This document shows positions 25,237 through 34,360 of a stretch of DNA of 62,514 nucleotides, piece by piece. Each line of letters starts with the position of its first letter. Positions within the stretch are counted from its first letter, which is position 1. Source of the DNA: Desulfobacteraceae bacterium (GTDB taxonomy: Bacteria; Desulfobacterota; Desulfobacteria; Desulfobacterales; Desulfosarcinaceae); contig JABDIN010000058.1 of assembly GCA_013003715.1 (NCBI GenBank), positions 1 to 62,514 on the forward strand. The letters are read 5' to 3'. The position numbers and the translations under genes are program-made. The notes beneath the pieces were generated by a model, which was not told the DNA's origin, searched no databases, and was given only the letters and a program-made list of their open reading frames with translations.

Positions 25237-25887
25237 ATGAATAAAAAGGATACCATTCTGCTCGCCGCTTTAAAACTGTTTTCCCGAAACGGTTTCAAAG
25301 ATACCTCCATTGCCGAATTGTCACGACTGACCGGCGCTGCCGAGGGTACTATCTTTCACCATTTCAGGAACAAGGAAGATATTTTCCTGCACATACTCGA
25401 CGACGCCCGACAAACGATATCGGATGAATTTAATAGGTTTTCACGGCAAAAAGTGTTCATCAGCGGTCTGGATATGGTGATACAGGGTGTTTCATTTTAC
25501 CTGGAACTGGCAGCCGGGATGGAGGATCAGTTCCTGATCATCCAGCGCCACTACCCCTATAAACTCGCTGAAACCAATCCGGACTGCCGCAAAAATCTTG
25601 AGGCTGTTTATAATTGTGTACTGGCGTTTTTTGAAACGGCGGTAAAACGCGGCCAAAAGGATGGTTCCATTCGCGAGATATCGCCACGAAAGGCCGCCCT
25701 TTTGTTATACAGCCTGGTTGACGGAGTTGTGCGATTCAATACCTATCACCTCTATCACGGCGGTGCGCTGTATGAAGATCTGATGGATGTCTGTGAAAGA
25801 ATGCTGTCCCACACCTCCGATACGGCGGTTGAGCTCACTAGGCAATGGCACGAGCGAAGATTCTCCGGTGGAATCGAACGTAAATGA
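25237..25887 (+). CDS. TetR/AcrR-family transcriptional regulator
   Basis: The 216-residue protein has a typical TetR helix-turn-helix: TILLAALKLFSRNGFKDTSI, then AELSRLTGAAEGTIFHHFRN (residues ~5-48). The C-terminal ligand and dimer domain is helical. It starts 16 bp after a dyad that suits a TetR dimer and ends 40 bp before the SulP transporter gene, so it probably regulates itself and the transporter operon. The ligand is unknown. Confidence 0.88.
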   Translation: MNKKDTILLAALKLFSRNGFKDTSIAELSRLTGAAEGTIFHHFRNKEDIFLHILDDARQTISDEFNRFSRQKVFISGLDMVIQGVSFYLELAAGMEDQFLIIQRHYPYKLAETNPDCRKNLEAVYNCVLAFFETAVKRGQKDGSIREISPRKAALLLYSLVDGVVRFNTYHLYHGGALYEDLMDVCERMLSHTSDTAVELTRQWHERRFSGGIERK

Positions 25888-25927
25888 TAAAAACGTGAAG
25901 TAAGCTATTTTTTAGGTATTATTCCAC

Positions 25928-28072
25928 ATGTTGAATCCCTTGGCATGGCTTCGGGAAAAACGGAAGCACTACAAACCGGCCCATCTTAAAATGGACGTGA
26001 TCGCCGGCCTCACCGTGGCATTGATTGTAATCCCGCAATCCATGGCCTACGCCCAGCTGGCCGGACTACCGTCATATTACGGCTTGTATGCATCGCTTTT
26101 TCCGCCGATGGTTGCGGCGATTTTCGGATCCAGTCGTCAACTGGCCACCGGACCGGTGGCCATGGTGTCGCTGATGACCGCGGTGGCCCTGGAGCCGCTG
26201 GCCATCCTCGGCAGTGAGGCTTATATCGCATATGCCATGCTGTTATCCCTGATGGTGGGCGGGGTGCAACTGCTCCTCGGGGTTCTACGATTGGGCCTTA
26301 TTGTCAATCTATTGTCCCATCCGGTGATCAGCGGTTTTTCAAATGCGGCGGCCATCATCATTGCGACCTCACAATTGCCGAAGTTATTCGGAATTCAGGT
26401 GGACAGTACGCCTTATTATTTTAAAACCATGGCCAACATGATTTCCACCGCATCCGGATATACGCACTGGCCGACACTTATCATGGGCCTCTCCGCCCTG
26501 GTGTTCATGGCCGGCCTGCGGCGCCTGGCGCCACGATTGCCCAATATCCTGATTGCTGTGGTCATCACCACAGGTATATCGTGGGGCATTGGATTTGAAC
26601 GGCATGACACAATTGCGGCCTCGGACATTGCATCGCCTCCGGTGGTTGACGATATCATGAAATACAACCGGGGAATGGATACCATTTCACAGCTGGCAGC
26701 ACACCGGACGGATATAACGGACCGCTTGCATGATATCTCTGGAACCGACCGTACAATGGAGGGTATCGCGCTTCGGCAGGAACTGGTGATCATCGATTTT
26801 CAAATGGATACCGCCCGCCGGCAAACCGGTGACATCAGGAAACGACTTCGCGGGCTTTTATTCGTCAAAAACCATGAGAACCCGACAATGCCTGTTTTTC
26901 AACTCAAAACGGATACCGAAACCATGGCCATGCACGGCCGGACGTGGCGGTTGAAGGTCGGACACACGCCCCTGGAAACAAGTGCCGTTCACGTTTCAGC
27001 CGGTGGAGAGGTGGTTGGGCATATTCCCGGCGGTCTGCCCGCGGTTTCACTGCCGCTGCTCGAGGGGAGGGCTTTTTTGAGTTTACTGCCGTACGGCCTC
27101 ATTATCGCCCTCGTGGGATTCATGGAAGCCATCTCGATCGCCAAGGCAATGGCCGCACAAACCGGCCAACGGATAGATCCGAACCGTGAACTCATCGGGC
27201 AGGGGCTGGCCAATATCAGCGGATCGTTCACCCAGAGTTTTCCGTGTGCCGGATCATTCAGCCGATCCGCCGTTAACCTGCAATCCGGTGCCCTCACAGG
27301 CTTATCCAGTGTTTTTGCGGGTCTGGCCGTGGTGTTGTCGCTCTTTTTCCTCACACCATTGCTGTATTACCTGCCCCAGGCGGTTCTGGCGGCGATCATC
27401 ATGCTGGCGGTGGCCGGTTTAATCAATATAAACGGCCTGATTCATGCCTGGCGGGCCAAATGGTACGATGGTGCGATACTGGTCGTCACCTTTGTCAGCA
27501 CATTAGCATTCGCACCACACCTGGACCGGGGGATCGCCGTCGGCGTGGCACTGTCCCTGATGGTCTTCATATACAACAATATGCGGCCGAAAGTCGTGGA
27601 TTTATCCCTGGGGCTGGATCATCAATTGCACGACGTGGTTTCCTTTGGATTAAAGGAGTGCAAATATGTCGATGTGGTGCGTTTCGACGGGCCCTTGTTC
27701 TATGCAAATGCCAGTTACCTGGAAGATCAGATTCGCAATCGGCGGATCAGCAAGAAGCTTCTCCGGCATATTATTATCGTGGCCAACGGCGTCAACGATA
27801 TGGATGCTTCAGGCGAAGAGGTGTTGTCGCTGATTGTGGACCGGGTGAGGAGCGCCGGTATGGATATCTCTTTCTGCGGCATCAACGAATCGGTTATGTC
27901 GGTTATGAAGCGCACCCACCTGCTGGCAAAAATCGGTGAAAACCATATTTACCCGACCATGAATCAAGCGATCCGAACCATTCATGGCGAGACACATTCG
28001 GAAAAGGATAAGGAAATATGTCCGCTTACCCATGTGGTTCAATCATCGGACCCTATCCGGAAGGAAGTTTGA
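25928..28072 (+). CDS. SulP-family anion transporter with STAS domain
   Basis: This 714-residue inner-membrane transporter of the SulP/SLC26 family carries sulfate, bicarbonate or similar anions. It opens with DVIAGLTVALIVIPQSMAYA and YGLYASLFPPMVAAIFGSSR, and later has GFMEAISIAKAMAAQTGQRI and GSFTQSFPCAGSFSRSAVN. The C-terminal STAS domain spans roughly residues 560-690 (YVDVVRFDGPLFYANASYLE). Between about residues 222 and 362 lies an extra hydrophilic insert of ~140 residues with helical character (ISQLAAHRTDITDRLHDISG) before the usual GHIPGGLPAVSLP. It is followed one base later by the cytidylate-kinase-like/receiver gene. Confidence 0.88.
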   Translation: MLNPLAWLREKRKHYKPAHLKMDVIAGLTVALIVIPQSMAYAQLAGLPSYYGLYASLFPPMVAAIFGSSRQLATGPVAMVSLMTAVALEPLAILGSEAYIAYAMLLSLMVGGVQLLLGVLRLGLIVNLLSHPVISGFSNAAAIIIATSQLPKLFGIQVDSTPYYFKTMANMISTASGYTHWPTLIMGLSALVFMAGLRRLAPRLPNILIAVVITTGISWGIGFERHDTIAASDIASPPVVDDIMKYNRGMDTISQLAAHRTDITDRLHDISGTDRTMEGIALRQELVIIDFQMDTARRQTGDIRKRLRGLLFVKNHENPTMPVFQLKTDTETMAMHGRTWRLKVGHTPLETSAVHVSAGGEVVGHIPGGLPAVSLPLLEGRAFLSLLPYGLIIALVGFMEAISIAKAMAAQTGQRIDPNRELIGQGLANISGSFTQSFPCAGSFSRSAVNLQSGALTGLSSVFAGLAVVLSLFFLTPLLYYLPQAVLAAIIMLAVAGLININGLIHAWRAKWYDGAILVVTFVSTLAFAPHLDRGIAVGVALSLMVFIYNNMRPKVVDLSLGLDHQLHDVVSFGLKECKYVDVVRFDGPLFYANASYLEDQIRNRRISKKLLRHIIIVANGVNDMDASGEEVLSLIVDRVRSAGMDISFCGINESVMSVMKRTHLLAKIGENHIYPTMNQAIRTIHGETHSEKDKEICPLTHVVQSSDPIRKEV

Positions 28073-28073
28073 T

Positions 28074-29306
28074 ATGCCTGTAATTACCGTTTTCAATGGC
28101 AGTTTCTGCCGGCAGGACAAGGTCGCCGGTCTTTTGTCGGCACCTGATGGCTTCCCACGGTTGACGGACGAGGATGTGGTTGGGGCTGCCGCTGAAATTT
28201 CCGGTGGCCCGGTGTCAAAAATATCGCGCGCCTTCACCGCCAGAACTTCCGTCTTCAATAATTTCACCCATGAAAAAGAGTGCAGCATAGCGTTGTTGAA
28301 ACTTGCCCTGGCGCAACGCCTCGGGGATGAGAATCTTCTTGTCACCGGGTTTTCCGGGCACCTGATACCTAAAAGCATTAGTCATGTATTGCGGGTATGC
28401 CTGATCGGCAACACCGATTTTCGCATCCATCAAGCGGTTCTCGAAGGAGAGATGACCGAAAAGGAGGCTGCCCGATATATCCGTAAAGCCGATGAAGATG
28501 CTTCGGCATGGACGAACCGGCTGTTTCAACAACCGGATCCCTGGCATAAAGGCTTATACGATATCGTGATTCCCATGCACGTCACCACAGACACATCCGC
28601 CGCCGACCTGATCGAAAAAAACGCCAATGCGGATATCTTGACCCCCACGGCCTCATCCATCCAGGCGGTGGAAAATTTCAAGTTGGCGGCAGCCGTGGAG
28701 ACCGCATTGTCCATGGAAGGGCATAATGTCGACGTGTCCGCCGATGCCGGCGCGGTGAGCCTGACCATCAACAAACATGTGTTGATGCTCGGACGGCTCG
28801 AGGACGAACTGACCGAAATCGTGGAAAAGGTCGCCGGTGTAAAAGAGGTGAAGACAAGCGTGGGCAAAGATTTCCATAAATCCAATATTTATCGCAAACA
28901 CGATTTTCGGGTGCCCTCCAGAGTGCTCCTGGTGGATGATGAACGGGAATTTGTGCAGACCCTGTCGGAACGGTTGTTATTACGGAACATGGGATCGGCC
29001 ATGGTATATGACGGGGAATCCGCTTTGAATTTGATTGAGGACGATGCGCCGGATGTCATGATTATAGATCTGAAGATGCCGGGAATCGACGGCCTGGAGG
29101 TCATCAAACAGGTTAAAAAAACGAGGCCTAAAATAGAAATTATCGTTCTCACCGGACACGGTTCGGAAGCGGACCGGCAACGTTGTATGTCACTCGGGGC
29201 ATTCGACTATTTGCAAAAGCCGGTGGACTTCGAACTTTTAAGCGAAGCCCTGAAACGGGCCCACGATAAAATCGGTAAAACCAGGCCCTGTGATGCGGAT
29301 AAGTAA
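28074..29306 (+). CDS. Cytidylate-kinase-like / BON-like / receiver fusion protein
   Basis: ATG 28074 with GGAAGGAAG upstream gives 410 residues. Residues 1-~195 resemble the cytidylate-kinase-like family (FRIHQAVLEGEMTEKEAARY, then KADED and LYDIVIPMH), but the N-terminal P-loop is degenerate (NGSFCRQDK). Residues ~210-275 look like a BON domain (VDVSADAGAVSLTINKHVLM, EKVAGVKEVKTSV). Residues ~283-400 are a full receiver with phosphoacceptor Asp332 (MIIDLKMPG) and the conserved Lys in FDYLQKP. It may sense a nucleotide or phosphate state and report to the adjoining kinases. This is a rare architecture and its function is unknown. Confidence 0.8.
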   Translation: MPVITVFNGSFCRQDKVAGLLSAPDGFPRLTDEDVVGAAAEISGGPVSKISRAFTARTSVFNNFTHEKECSIALLKLALAQRLGDENLLVTGFSGHLIPKSISHVLRVCLIGNTDFRIHQAVLEGEMTEKEAARYIRKADEDASAWTNRLFQQPDPWHKGLYDIVIPMHVTTDTSAADLIEKNANADILTPTASSIQAVENFKLAAAVETALSMEGHNVDVSADAGAVSLTINKHVLMLGRLEDELTEIVEKVAGVKEVKTSVGKDFHKSNIYRKHDFRVPSRVLLVDDEREFVQTLSERLLLRNMGSAMVYDGESALNLIEDDAPDVMIIDLKMPGIDGLEVIKQVKKTRPKIEIIVLTGHGSEADRQRCMSLGAFDYLQKPVDFELLSEALKRAHDKIGKTRPCDADK

Positions 29307-29331
29307 ATAATGTTAACGACAGACAGAGACC

Positions 29332-31098
29332 ATGCCGCTGATAAAGAAAATTAAACCCCCGTTCTGGGATCACTATGATGCCGCCGCCGGACAAGGTGGC
29401 GGTCGTTTCAGTTTCAGGCGCAAATGGAAGCTGATCGTTTTTTTAACGTCCCTCATCGCCCTTCTGCCCCTGGTCTCCATGACCCTGGTGGATTCCGCCT
29501 TGATGCAGGAGGCCGCTGATTCCCGGGCCCGTTTCAGCACTGAACGATTGGTGTCCAATGCCCTGCGCGCCGTCGCCTTTTATATCACCGAAAAAAAAAC
29601 GATGTTGAGTTTTATTTTACGGGACAATGATTATGCGGCCCTCAACCGCCCGGAACGGCTGTTGTCCCTTCTATCCATTCTTCAAACGGACAATGGCGGT
29701 ATCGAGGACATGGGGATCGTGAATCGGCTCGGCCGGGTGACCGCCTACAGCGGCCCCAATCAGTTGATGGGATCCGACTTTTCCGGAAAAGACTGCTTTA
29801 AACAGGTGGTTCTTCGCGGCTCCTGGGTCAGTGAACTGGAAACCAACCATCCGTCCCCGGGTAAACTGGCCGTCGCGGTCAAACAGGAACTTTCCGATGA
29901 TGATTTTTTTGTTTTAAGAGCAGCCGTGGACGCCGGACCATTGTTCATACTCTTATCGCAGTTGGACATGGCCACCGATGATGATGCTTTCATCATAAAC
30001 GCCGATGGTATTCTTCAGACACCGTCACGATGGTACGGCGCATCCTTGAAAAAGGTGCCCCTGCCGGTTCCCATGTCTTCAGATCATCCGGCCGTGTTCG
30101 AGCATGAGGATCCGAATGGTGACACCATCATGATCGGATACACCTACATCCGGGACACCCCGTTCATTCTGATGGTGGTAAGGAAGAAAGCCGATCTCAT
30201 GGCCCCCTGGTTTGCACTGCGGATCAAGCGGCTCGGGCTGTTGGGCGGCAGTGTCGTGGTTGTGGTACTGGCCATTCTCGGCATGGCCACCTTCCTCGTT
30301 CATCGCATCCATGTGGCGGATCAGAAACGGGTGATGGCCCTGCACCAGGTGGAATACACCGGCAAATTGGCCTCCATCGGCCGGTTGGCCTCGGGGGTCG
30401 CTCACGAAATCAATAATCCCATCGCCGTGATTAACGAAAAAGCCGGATTGATTAAGGATATCTACCAGTTTAACCAGGCTGCCGCGTCCGGTGAAAAAAT
30501 CATCGGCTTGCTGGAAGATGTCTCGGCGGCGGTAAAGCGATGCAGTGTGATAACCCGACGGCTTTTGAATTTCGCCCGGCATGTGGACACCCGGATTGAG
30601 CGCGTCAATATCCAGGCGGTCTTGGACGATGTGCTCTCTTTTTTACAACCGGAAGCCAATCGAAACCACATTACCATCACCATCGAATCCGGTGATGATC
30701 TGCCGGAAATTTTCAGTGACGAGGGATGTTTGCAGCAAATCTTCCTGAACCTGTTAAACAATGCATTTACGGCTATGGCCGATGGCGGCCGGTTACGGAT
30801 CGGCCTTCAACGGGGAAATACGGATACCGTGGAGATTAAAATCACGGATTCGGGGTGCGGTATTCCGGAGCAGGATCTCGTAAGGGTATTCGAACCGTTT
30901 TTTTCCACCAAAAATTCTACCCACGGCACCGGCCTCGGATTGTCCATCACCTATGGTCTGGTCCAGGAAATCGGTGGCAGTATTGGTGTGGAAAGCCGCG
31001 TGGGCGAAGGGACGGGGTTCACCATCACCCTGCCCATGACCGCACCCGTCCAGGCGACAAGGCCGGTGTCCGGCCACCAGACTTCCGGTCTTACCTAA
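29332..31098 (+). CDS. Membrane sensor histidine kinase (Cache-like sensor)
   Basis: This is a 588-residue kinase. A first membrane helix lies near residues 31-55, followed by an extracytoplasmic domain of ~245 residues of Cache type (GIVNRLGRVTAYSGP, GSDFSGKDCFKQVVL). A second helix spans ~residues 300-325. The DHp helix carries phospho-acceptor His358 in GRLASGVAHEINNPIAVI. The ATPase domain has the N-box (FLNLLNNAFTAMADGG), D-box (DSGCGIPEQD) and GTGLGLSITYGL. It lies 25 bp after the receiver fusion gene and probably phosphorylates one or both receivers in the cluster. Confidence 0.88.
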   Translation: MPLIKKIKPPFWDHYDAAAGQGGGRFSFRRKWKLIVFLTSLIALLPLVSMTLVDSALMQEAADSRARFSTERLVSNALRAVAFYITEKKTMLSFILRDNDYAALNRPERLLSLLSILQTDNGGIEDMGIVNRLGRVTAYSGPNQLMGSDFSGKDCFKQVVLRGSWVSELETNHPSPGKLAVAVKQELSDDDFFVLRAAVDAGPLFILLSQLDMATDDDAFIINADGILQTPSRWYGASLKKVPLPVPMSSDHPAVFEHEDPNGDTIMIGYTYIRDTPFILMVVRKKADLMAPWFALRIKRLGLLGGSVVVVVLAILGMATFLVHRIHVADQKRVMALHQVEYTGKLASIGRLASGVAHEINNPIAVINEKAGLIKDIYQFNQAAASGEKIIGLLEDVSAAVKRCSVITRRLLNFARHVDTRIERVNIQAVLDDVLSFLQPEANRNHITITIESGDDLPEIFSDEGCLQQIFLNLLNNAFTAMADGGRLRIGLQRGNTDTVEIKITDSGCGIPEQDLVRVFEPFFSTKNSTHGTGLGLSITYGLVQEIGGSIGVESRVGEGTGFTITLPMTAPVQATRPVSGHQTSGLT

Positions 31099-31123
31099 TG
31101 ATGCCGGCATCTACGGAGGAGAC

Positions 31124-31801
31124 ATGAGCGGTTTCCGCAAACAATTGAATATGGCGGGACAGTCGTTTTTTGGGAAGATGTCCGCATCCACCACACACGA
31201 ATTGAAAAATGCCCTGGCCATTATCAATGAGAACGCCGGGCTGCTCAACGACCTGTCCCAGATGGTTGAAAGCGGCGCAGAGCTGTCCGCGGAACGGTTA
31301 AAATCCATCACCGGGCGTATCCGGAAACAAGTGGTCAGGGCGGACGATGTCACCACGAAGTTAAATCAATTTGCGCACAGCATGGAACACCCCATCGAAC
31401 CCCTTGAGCTTGCCGGTCTGGTGCACACCGTGCTGGATCTCGGCAGGCGCATCATCGAGCAGCGACGTATGGAATTTGAAATCGAAACGCCGCAGGCTCC
31501 GGTGACCGTCAGTTCCAACCGGTTTTACCTGATGAACCTGATCTGGTCCTGCATTGAAATTGCGATGGACAGTGTTGACAGCGATGCCTGTATAACCATT
31601 GATATCCGGGCGACTTCTGCCGGCGGATCAGTCAGTTTCAATCGGATCGATCAAGGACCGGAACCCCTGAAAATCAGAGAACTGACGGATATGGAGAAAG
31701 CCCTGTTGCAGGGTATGGGCGCTGAGCTGATCGCCGCTGAAACAACCGGGGGATTTGTGCTCAAATTGCCGGCTTCATGCCGTTACCAATTTTTTAAATA
31801 A
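31124..31801 (+). CDS. Degenerate histidine-kinase-like protein (phosphotransfer candidate)
   Basis: This 225-residue soluble protein begins with a DHp-like helix carrying an intact phospho-acceptor motif, His25 in STTHELKNALAIINENAGLL. Its downstream ATPase-like fold has lost the key residues. The N-box position reads NLIWSCIEIAMDS where the family has N-L-L-x-N-A, the D-box DxGxG is replaced by NRIDQGPEP, and GTGLGL by GMGAEL. It cannot be expected to bind ATP and may shuttle phosphate, as Spo0B or ChpT do. It sits between a true kinase and a receiver gene on the same strand. Confidence 0.7.
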   Translation: MSGFRKQLNMAGQSFFGKMSASTTHELKNALAIINENAGLLNDLSQMVESGAELSAERLKSITGRIRKQVVRADDVTTKLNQFAHSMEHPIEPLELAGLVHTVLDLGRRIIEQRRMEFEIETPQAPVTVSSNRFYLMNLIWSCIEIAMDSVDSDACITIDIRATSAGGSVSFNRIDQGPEPLKIRELTDMEKALLQGMGAELIAAETTGGFVLKLPASCRYQFFK

Positions 31802-31830
31802 CCATAGCAACCTGTGAACAGGAGGCCATT

Positions 31831-32262
31831 ATGACAACTGAAAAAGTATTGCTGGTCGATGACGAAGTCGATTTTTTGGAAACCATGGCGGAACGGCTCC
31901 AGACCCGGGGTATGGATGTCACCACGGTGGACAAGGCGGACGAGGCTTTTGAAAAGATACAGGCGGAAGACTACGATGCCGTGATTCTTGATTTCCTGAT
32001 GCCGGGAATGAACGGCATAGAAGCCTTGAAGGCGCTGAAAAAGAAAAGGCCCGATCTTCAGGTGATCCTGCTGACCGGTCACGCCACCATTGAAAAAAGT
32101 GTCGAGGCCATGAAGCTTGGTGCGGTGGATTTCCTGGAAAAACCCGCAGATATTGAGGCGTTGACGGAAAAAATCAAAGAGGCTCAGACCAATAAGATGT
32201 TGATTGTGGAGAAAAAAATGGAAAGCCGGATCAAGGATGTGTTAAAAAAACATGGTGTCTGA
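31831..32262 (+). CDS. Response regulator, receiver domain with short tail
   Basis: This 143-residue receiver has acidic pocket VDDEVD, phospho-acceptor Asp54 (VILDFLMPG), Thr in LLTGHA and Lys in FLEKP. A helical tail follows (to residue 143, ending VLKKHGV) with no DNA-binding domain. It resembles the receiver of the cytidylate-kinase-like fusion encoded 2.7 kb upstream and is the last gene of the SulP cluster. AGGAGG precedes the start. Confidence 0.9.
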   Translation: MTTEKVLLVDDEVDFLETMAERLQTRGMDVTTVDKADEAFEKIQAEDYDAVILDFLMPGMNGIEALKALKKKRPDLQVILLTGHATIEKSVEAMKLGAVDFLEKPADIEALTEKIKEAQTNKMLIVEKKMESRIKDVLKKHGV

Positions 32263-32294
32263 TCCGCTCACGGGTTGAACGGTCAGCCGACCAT

Positions 32295-34328
32295 TCAATT
32301 TGGAAAGGATGTACCGCCATTGTTACCGGCCATTGCCCGCCGGAGGGCCATGCCGATCTTTTCCATGGTGTATGGTTTTTTAACGTATTCGCCGGCCCCA
32401 AGCTTCTGGGCTTCCTTTACCAGCTTGCTTTGGGAAAACCCACTGGCAATGACGGCTTTCTGATTCGGATTTTTCTCCAATATCCGCCGGTAGGTTTCCA
32501 GGCCGTCAATACCCGGGTCCATGATCATGTCCAGCACCAGCAGATCCACGTTATCTCCACTCACAAACTCGACGGCCGCTTCTCCGCTGGGAACACTATT
32601 TACGCAGTAGCCTAGTTGCTCGAGCATGGCTGATGCTATTTCCCGCTGTTCGCGCACGTCATCCACCACCAGAACGGCCTCTCCCTTACCCCGGTAATCT
32701 TCAATGGCCGGCCGGGTGGGATTCTTCACGGCCTCTTTCCTGGTGACCGGAAAATACAGCGTGAACCGGGTGCCTTTACCCACGGTGCTGCTGATATCAA
32801 TATAGCCGTTATGATCTTTTATGGTACCCCAGACCACCGTCATTCCCAATCCGGTGCCGCTTCGGCCCATTACCTTCTTCGTATAAAAAGGCTCGAATAT
32901 TTGTTCCTGATCCTCCCGGGAAATGCCGATACCGGTATCGCTGACATCAAGGACCACATACTCTCCTTCACGTACATCTTCGTAACCCTTAATGGCGCAA
33001 TCCGCATAACGATTGGCTGTCCGGATAGAGATCTTGCCGCCTTCGGGCATGGCTTCGGCAGCATTGGAGACGAGGTTCATGATGGTCTTCGAAATATGAA
33101 TCGGCGAACCACAGATGTTGAGAAGGTCTTCTTCCAGATTGGTTTCCACCGATACCGATGGGTGGTAGGATTTTAACCGGTTGAATTCGTGACTGTGCAG
33201 GTACTCGCTGAGGATTTTATTGATGTTCATCACCTCGGTGGAAGTGACACCACGGCGCGACAGGGTTAACAGATCCTGGACGATGGCGGCAGCGCGCTTT
33301 CCGGTTTCCTGCATGGTCAGAATCGGTTTTCGCAACGGGCTGTCCCCCTCAACTTGCATCAACAGCAACTCCGGATAGCTGACAATCCCGGAGAGAATAT
33401 TATTCAGATCGTGGGCTACACCACCGGCCAGGGTTCCGATGGCTTCCATCTTGTTGGCCCGTTGCAGCCGGGTTTCCAGCAATTGTTTCGCCTGCTCGGC
33501 TTTTTTTCGTTTGCTGATGTCCCTGGCCACCCCGTGAGTACCCAGAAATTTCTTCGAATCCGAAATCATCGCACCGTCGTACATGCCGGTGGCTTTAAGC
33601 TCTACAATGATATGATCGTCTGCGTTTTTGCAGGACGCCGCCGTATTCTGGTGGTCGGGCTTGTCGACCCTGAGGCGGATTTCAAACCCGCTCGTAGCCC
33701 GTTTGCCCGTGCGACGCTCATTGAAAGACCACTGCGCCCTGTCCTGATCCTCATCATGAATGATCTGGGTGTAATGCTTTCCGACGATTTCCTCGGATTT
33801 CATGCCGATCAGATGTTCTGCGGAGTTTGAAATAAAGGTGAAGCGTCCGGTGTGATCTAGTGTGTAGATGATATCCGGTGAATTCTGAACCAGATATTCA
33901 TATTGCTGCTGGGAGAGCTCCAGGGCATGGTTGATGACGCGGTTTTCATCTTTTAACTCTTTTTGCTGAAGGGCATTCTGGATGGTCTTGAGCAATTCGT
34001 CGAATTCGAAGGGTTTGCGCAGATAATCATACGCTCCTTTTCGTAACGCCAATACGGCCGTATCCAACGAGGCATTGCCGGTCATTAAAATGATGCAGGT
34101 GCTTGGCGATCTCGCCGTAAAATGGTCGATGAGCCGGTGCCCCCGCATATCGGGCAACATCAAGTCCACGAGCGCAATATCGAAATGGGCCCGTTCAATT
34201 GCGTTAAGTGCGTCTTCGCCACGACTGACGCTATCCACTTCGTAGGATTGGCGCTCCAAGAGCAATTTGAGACTCTCGCAAAGTCGTGGTTCGTCATCCA
34301 CAATCAGGATTCTGGCTTGAGACAGCAT
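32295..34328 (-). CDS. Hybrid histidine kinase: receiver-PAS-kinase-receiver
   Basis: I chose ATG 34328 (MLSQARILIVDDEP), giving 677 residues; a GTG at 34364 overlaps the upstream stop by four bases and is the alternative. Receiver 1 has VDLMLPDMRG. A PAS domain follows (VQNSPDIIYTLDHTGRFTFI). Then comes a DHp helix with His near residue 305 (IGTLAGGVAHDLNNILSGIV) and an ATPase domain (GTGLGMTVVWGTIKDHNGYI). A C-terminal receiver 2 has VLDMIMDPGIDG. There are no membrane helices, so it is a cytoplasmic phosphorelay protein. It is coupled to the HDOD kinase and converges on the SulP cluster. Confidence 0.88.
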   Translation of the reverse strand: MLSQARILIVDDEPRLCESLKLLLERQSYEVDSVSRGEDALNAIERAHFDIALVDLMLPDMRGHRLIDHFTARSPSTCIILMTGNASLDTAVLALRKGAYDYLRKPFEFDELLKTIQNALQQKELKDENRVINHALELSQQQYEYLVQNSPDIIYTLDHTGRFTFISNSAEHLIGMKSEEIVGKHYTQIIHDEDQDRAQWSFNERRTGKRATSGFEIRLRVDKPDHQNTAASCKNADDHIIVELKATGMYDGAMISDSKKFLGTHGVARDISKRKKAEQAKQLLETRLQRANKMEAIGTLAGGVAHDLNNILSGIVSYPELLLMQVEGDSPLRKPILTMQETGKRAAAIVQDLLTLSRRGVTSTEVMNINKILSEYLHSHEFNRLKSYHPSVSVETNLEEDLLNICGSPIHISKTIMNLVSNAAEAMPEGGKISIRTANRYADCAIKGYEDVREGEYVVLDVSDTGIGISREDQEQIFEPFYTKKVMGRSGTGLGMTVVWGTIKDHNGYIDISSTVGKGTRFTLYFPVTRKEAVKNPTRPAIEDYRGKGEAVLVVDDVREQREIASAMLEQLGYCVNSVPSGEAAVEFVSGDNVDLLVLDMIMDPGIDGLETYRRILEKNPNQKAVIASGFSQSKLVKEAQKLGAGEYVKKPYTMEKIGMALRRAMAGNNGGTSFPN

Positions 34329-34360
34329 AAGGGCACCCATCCAAATCGAAGGTTGCGGTT

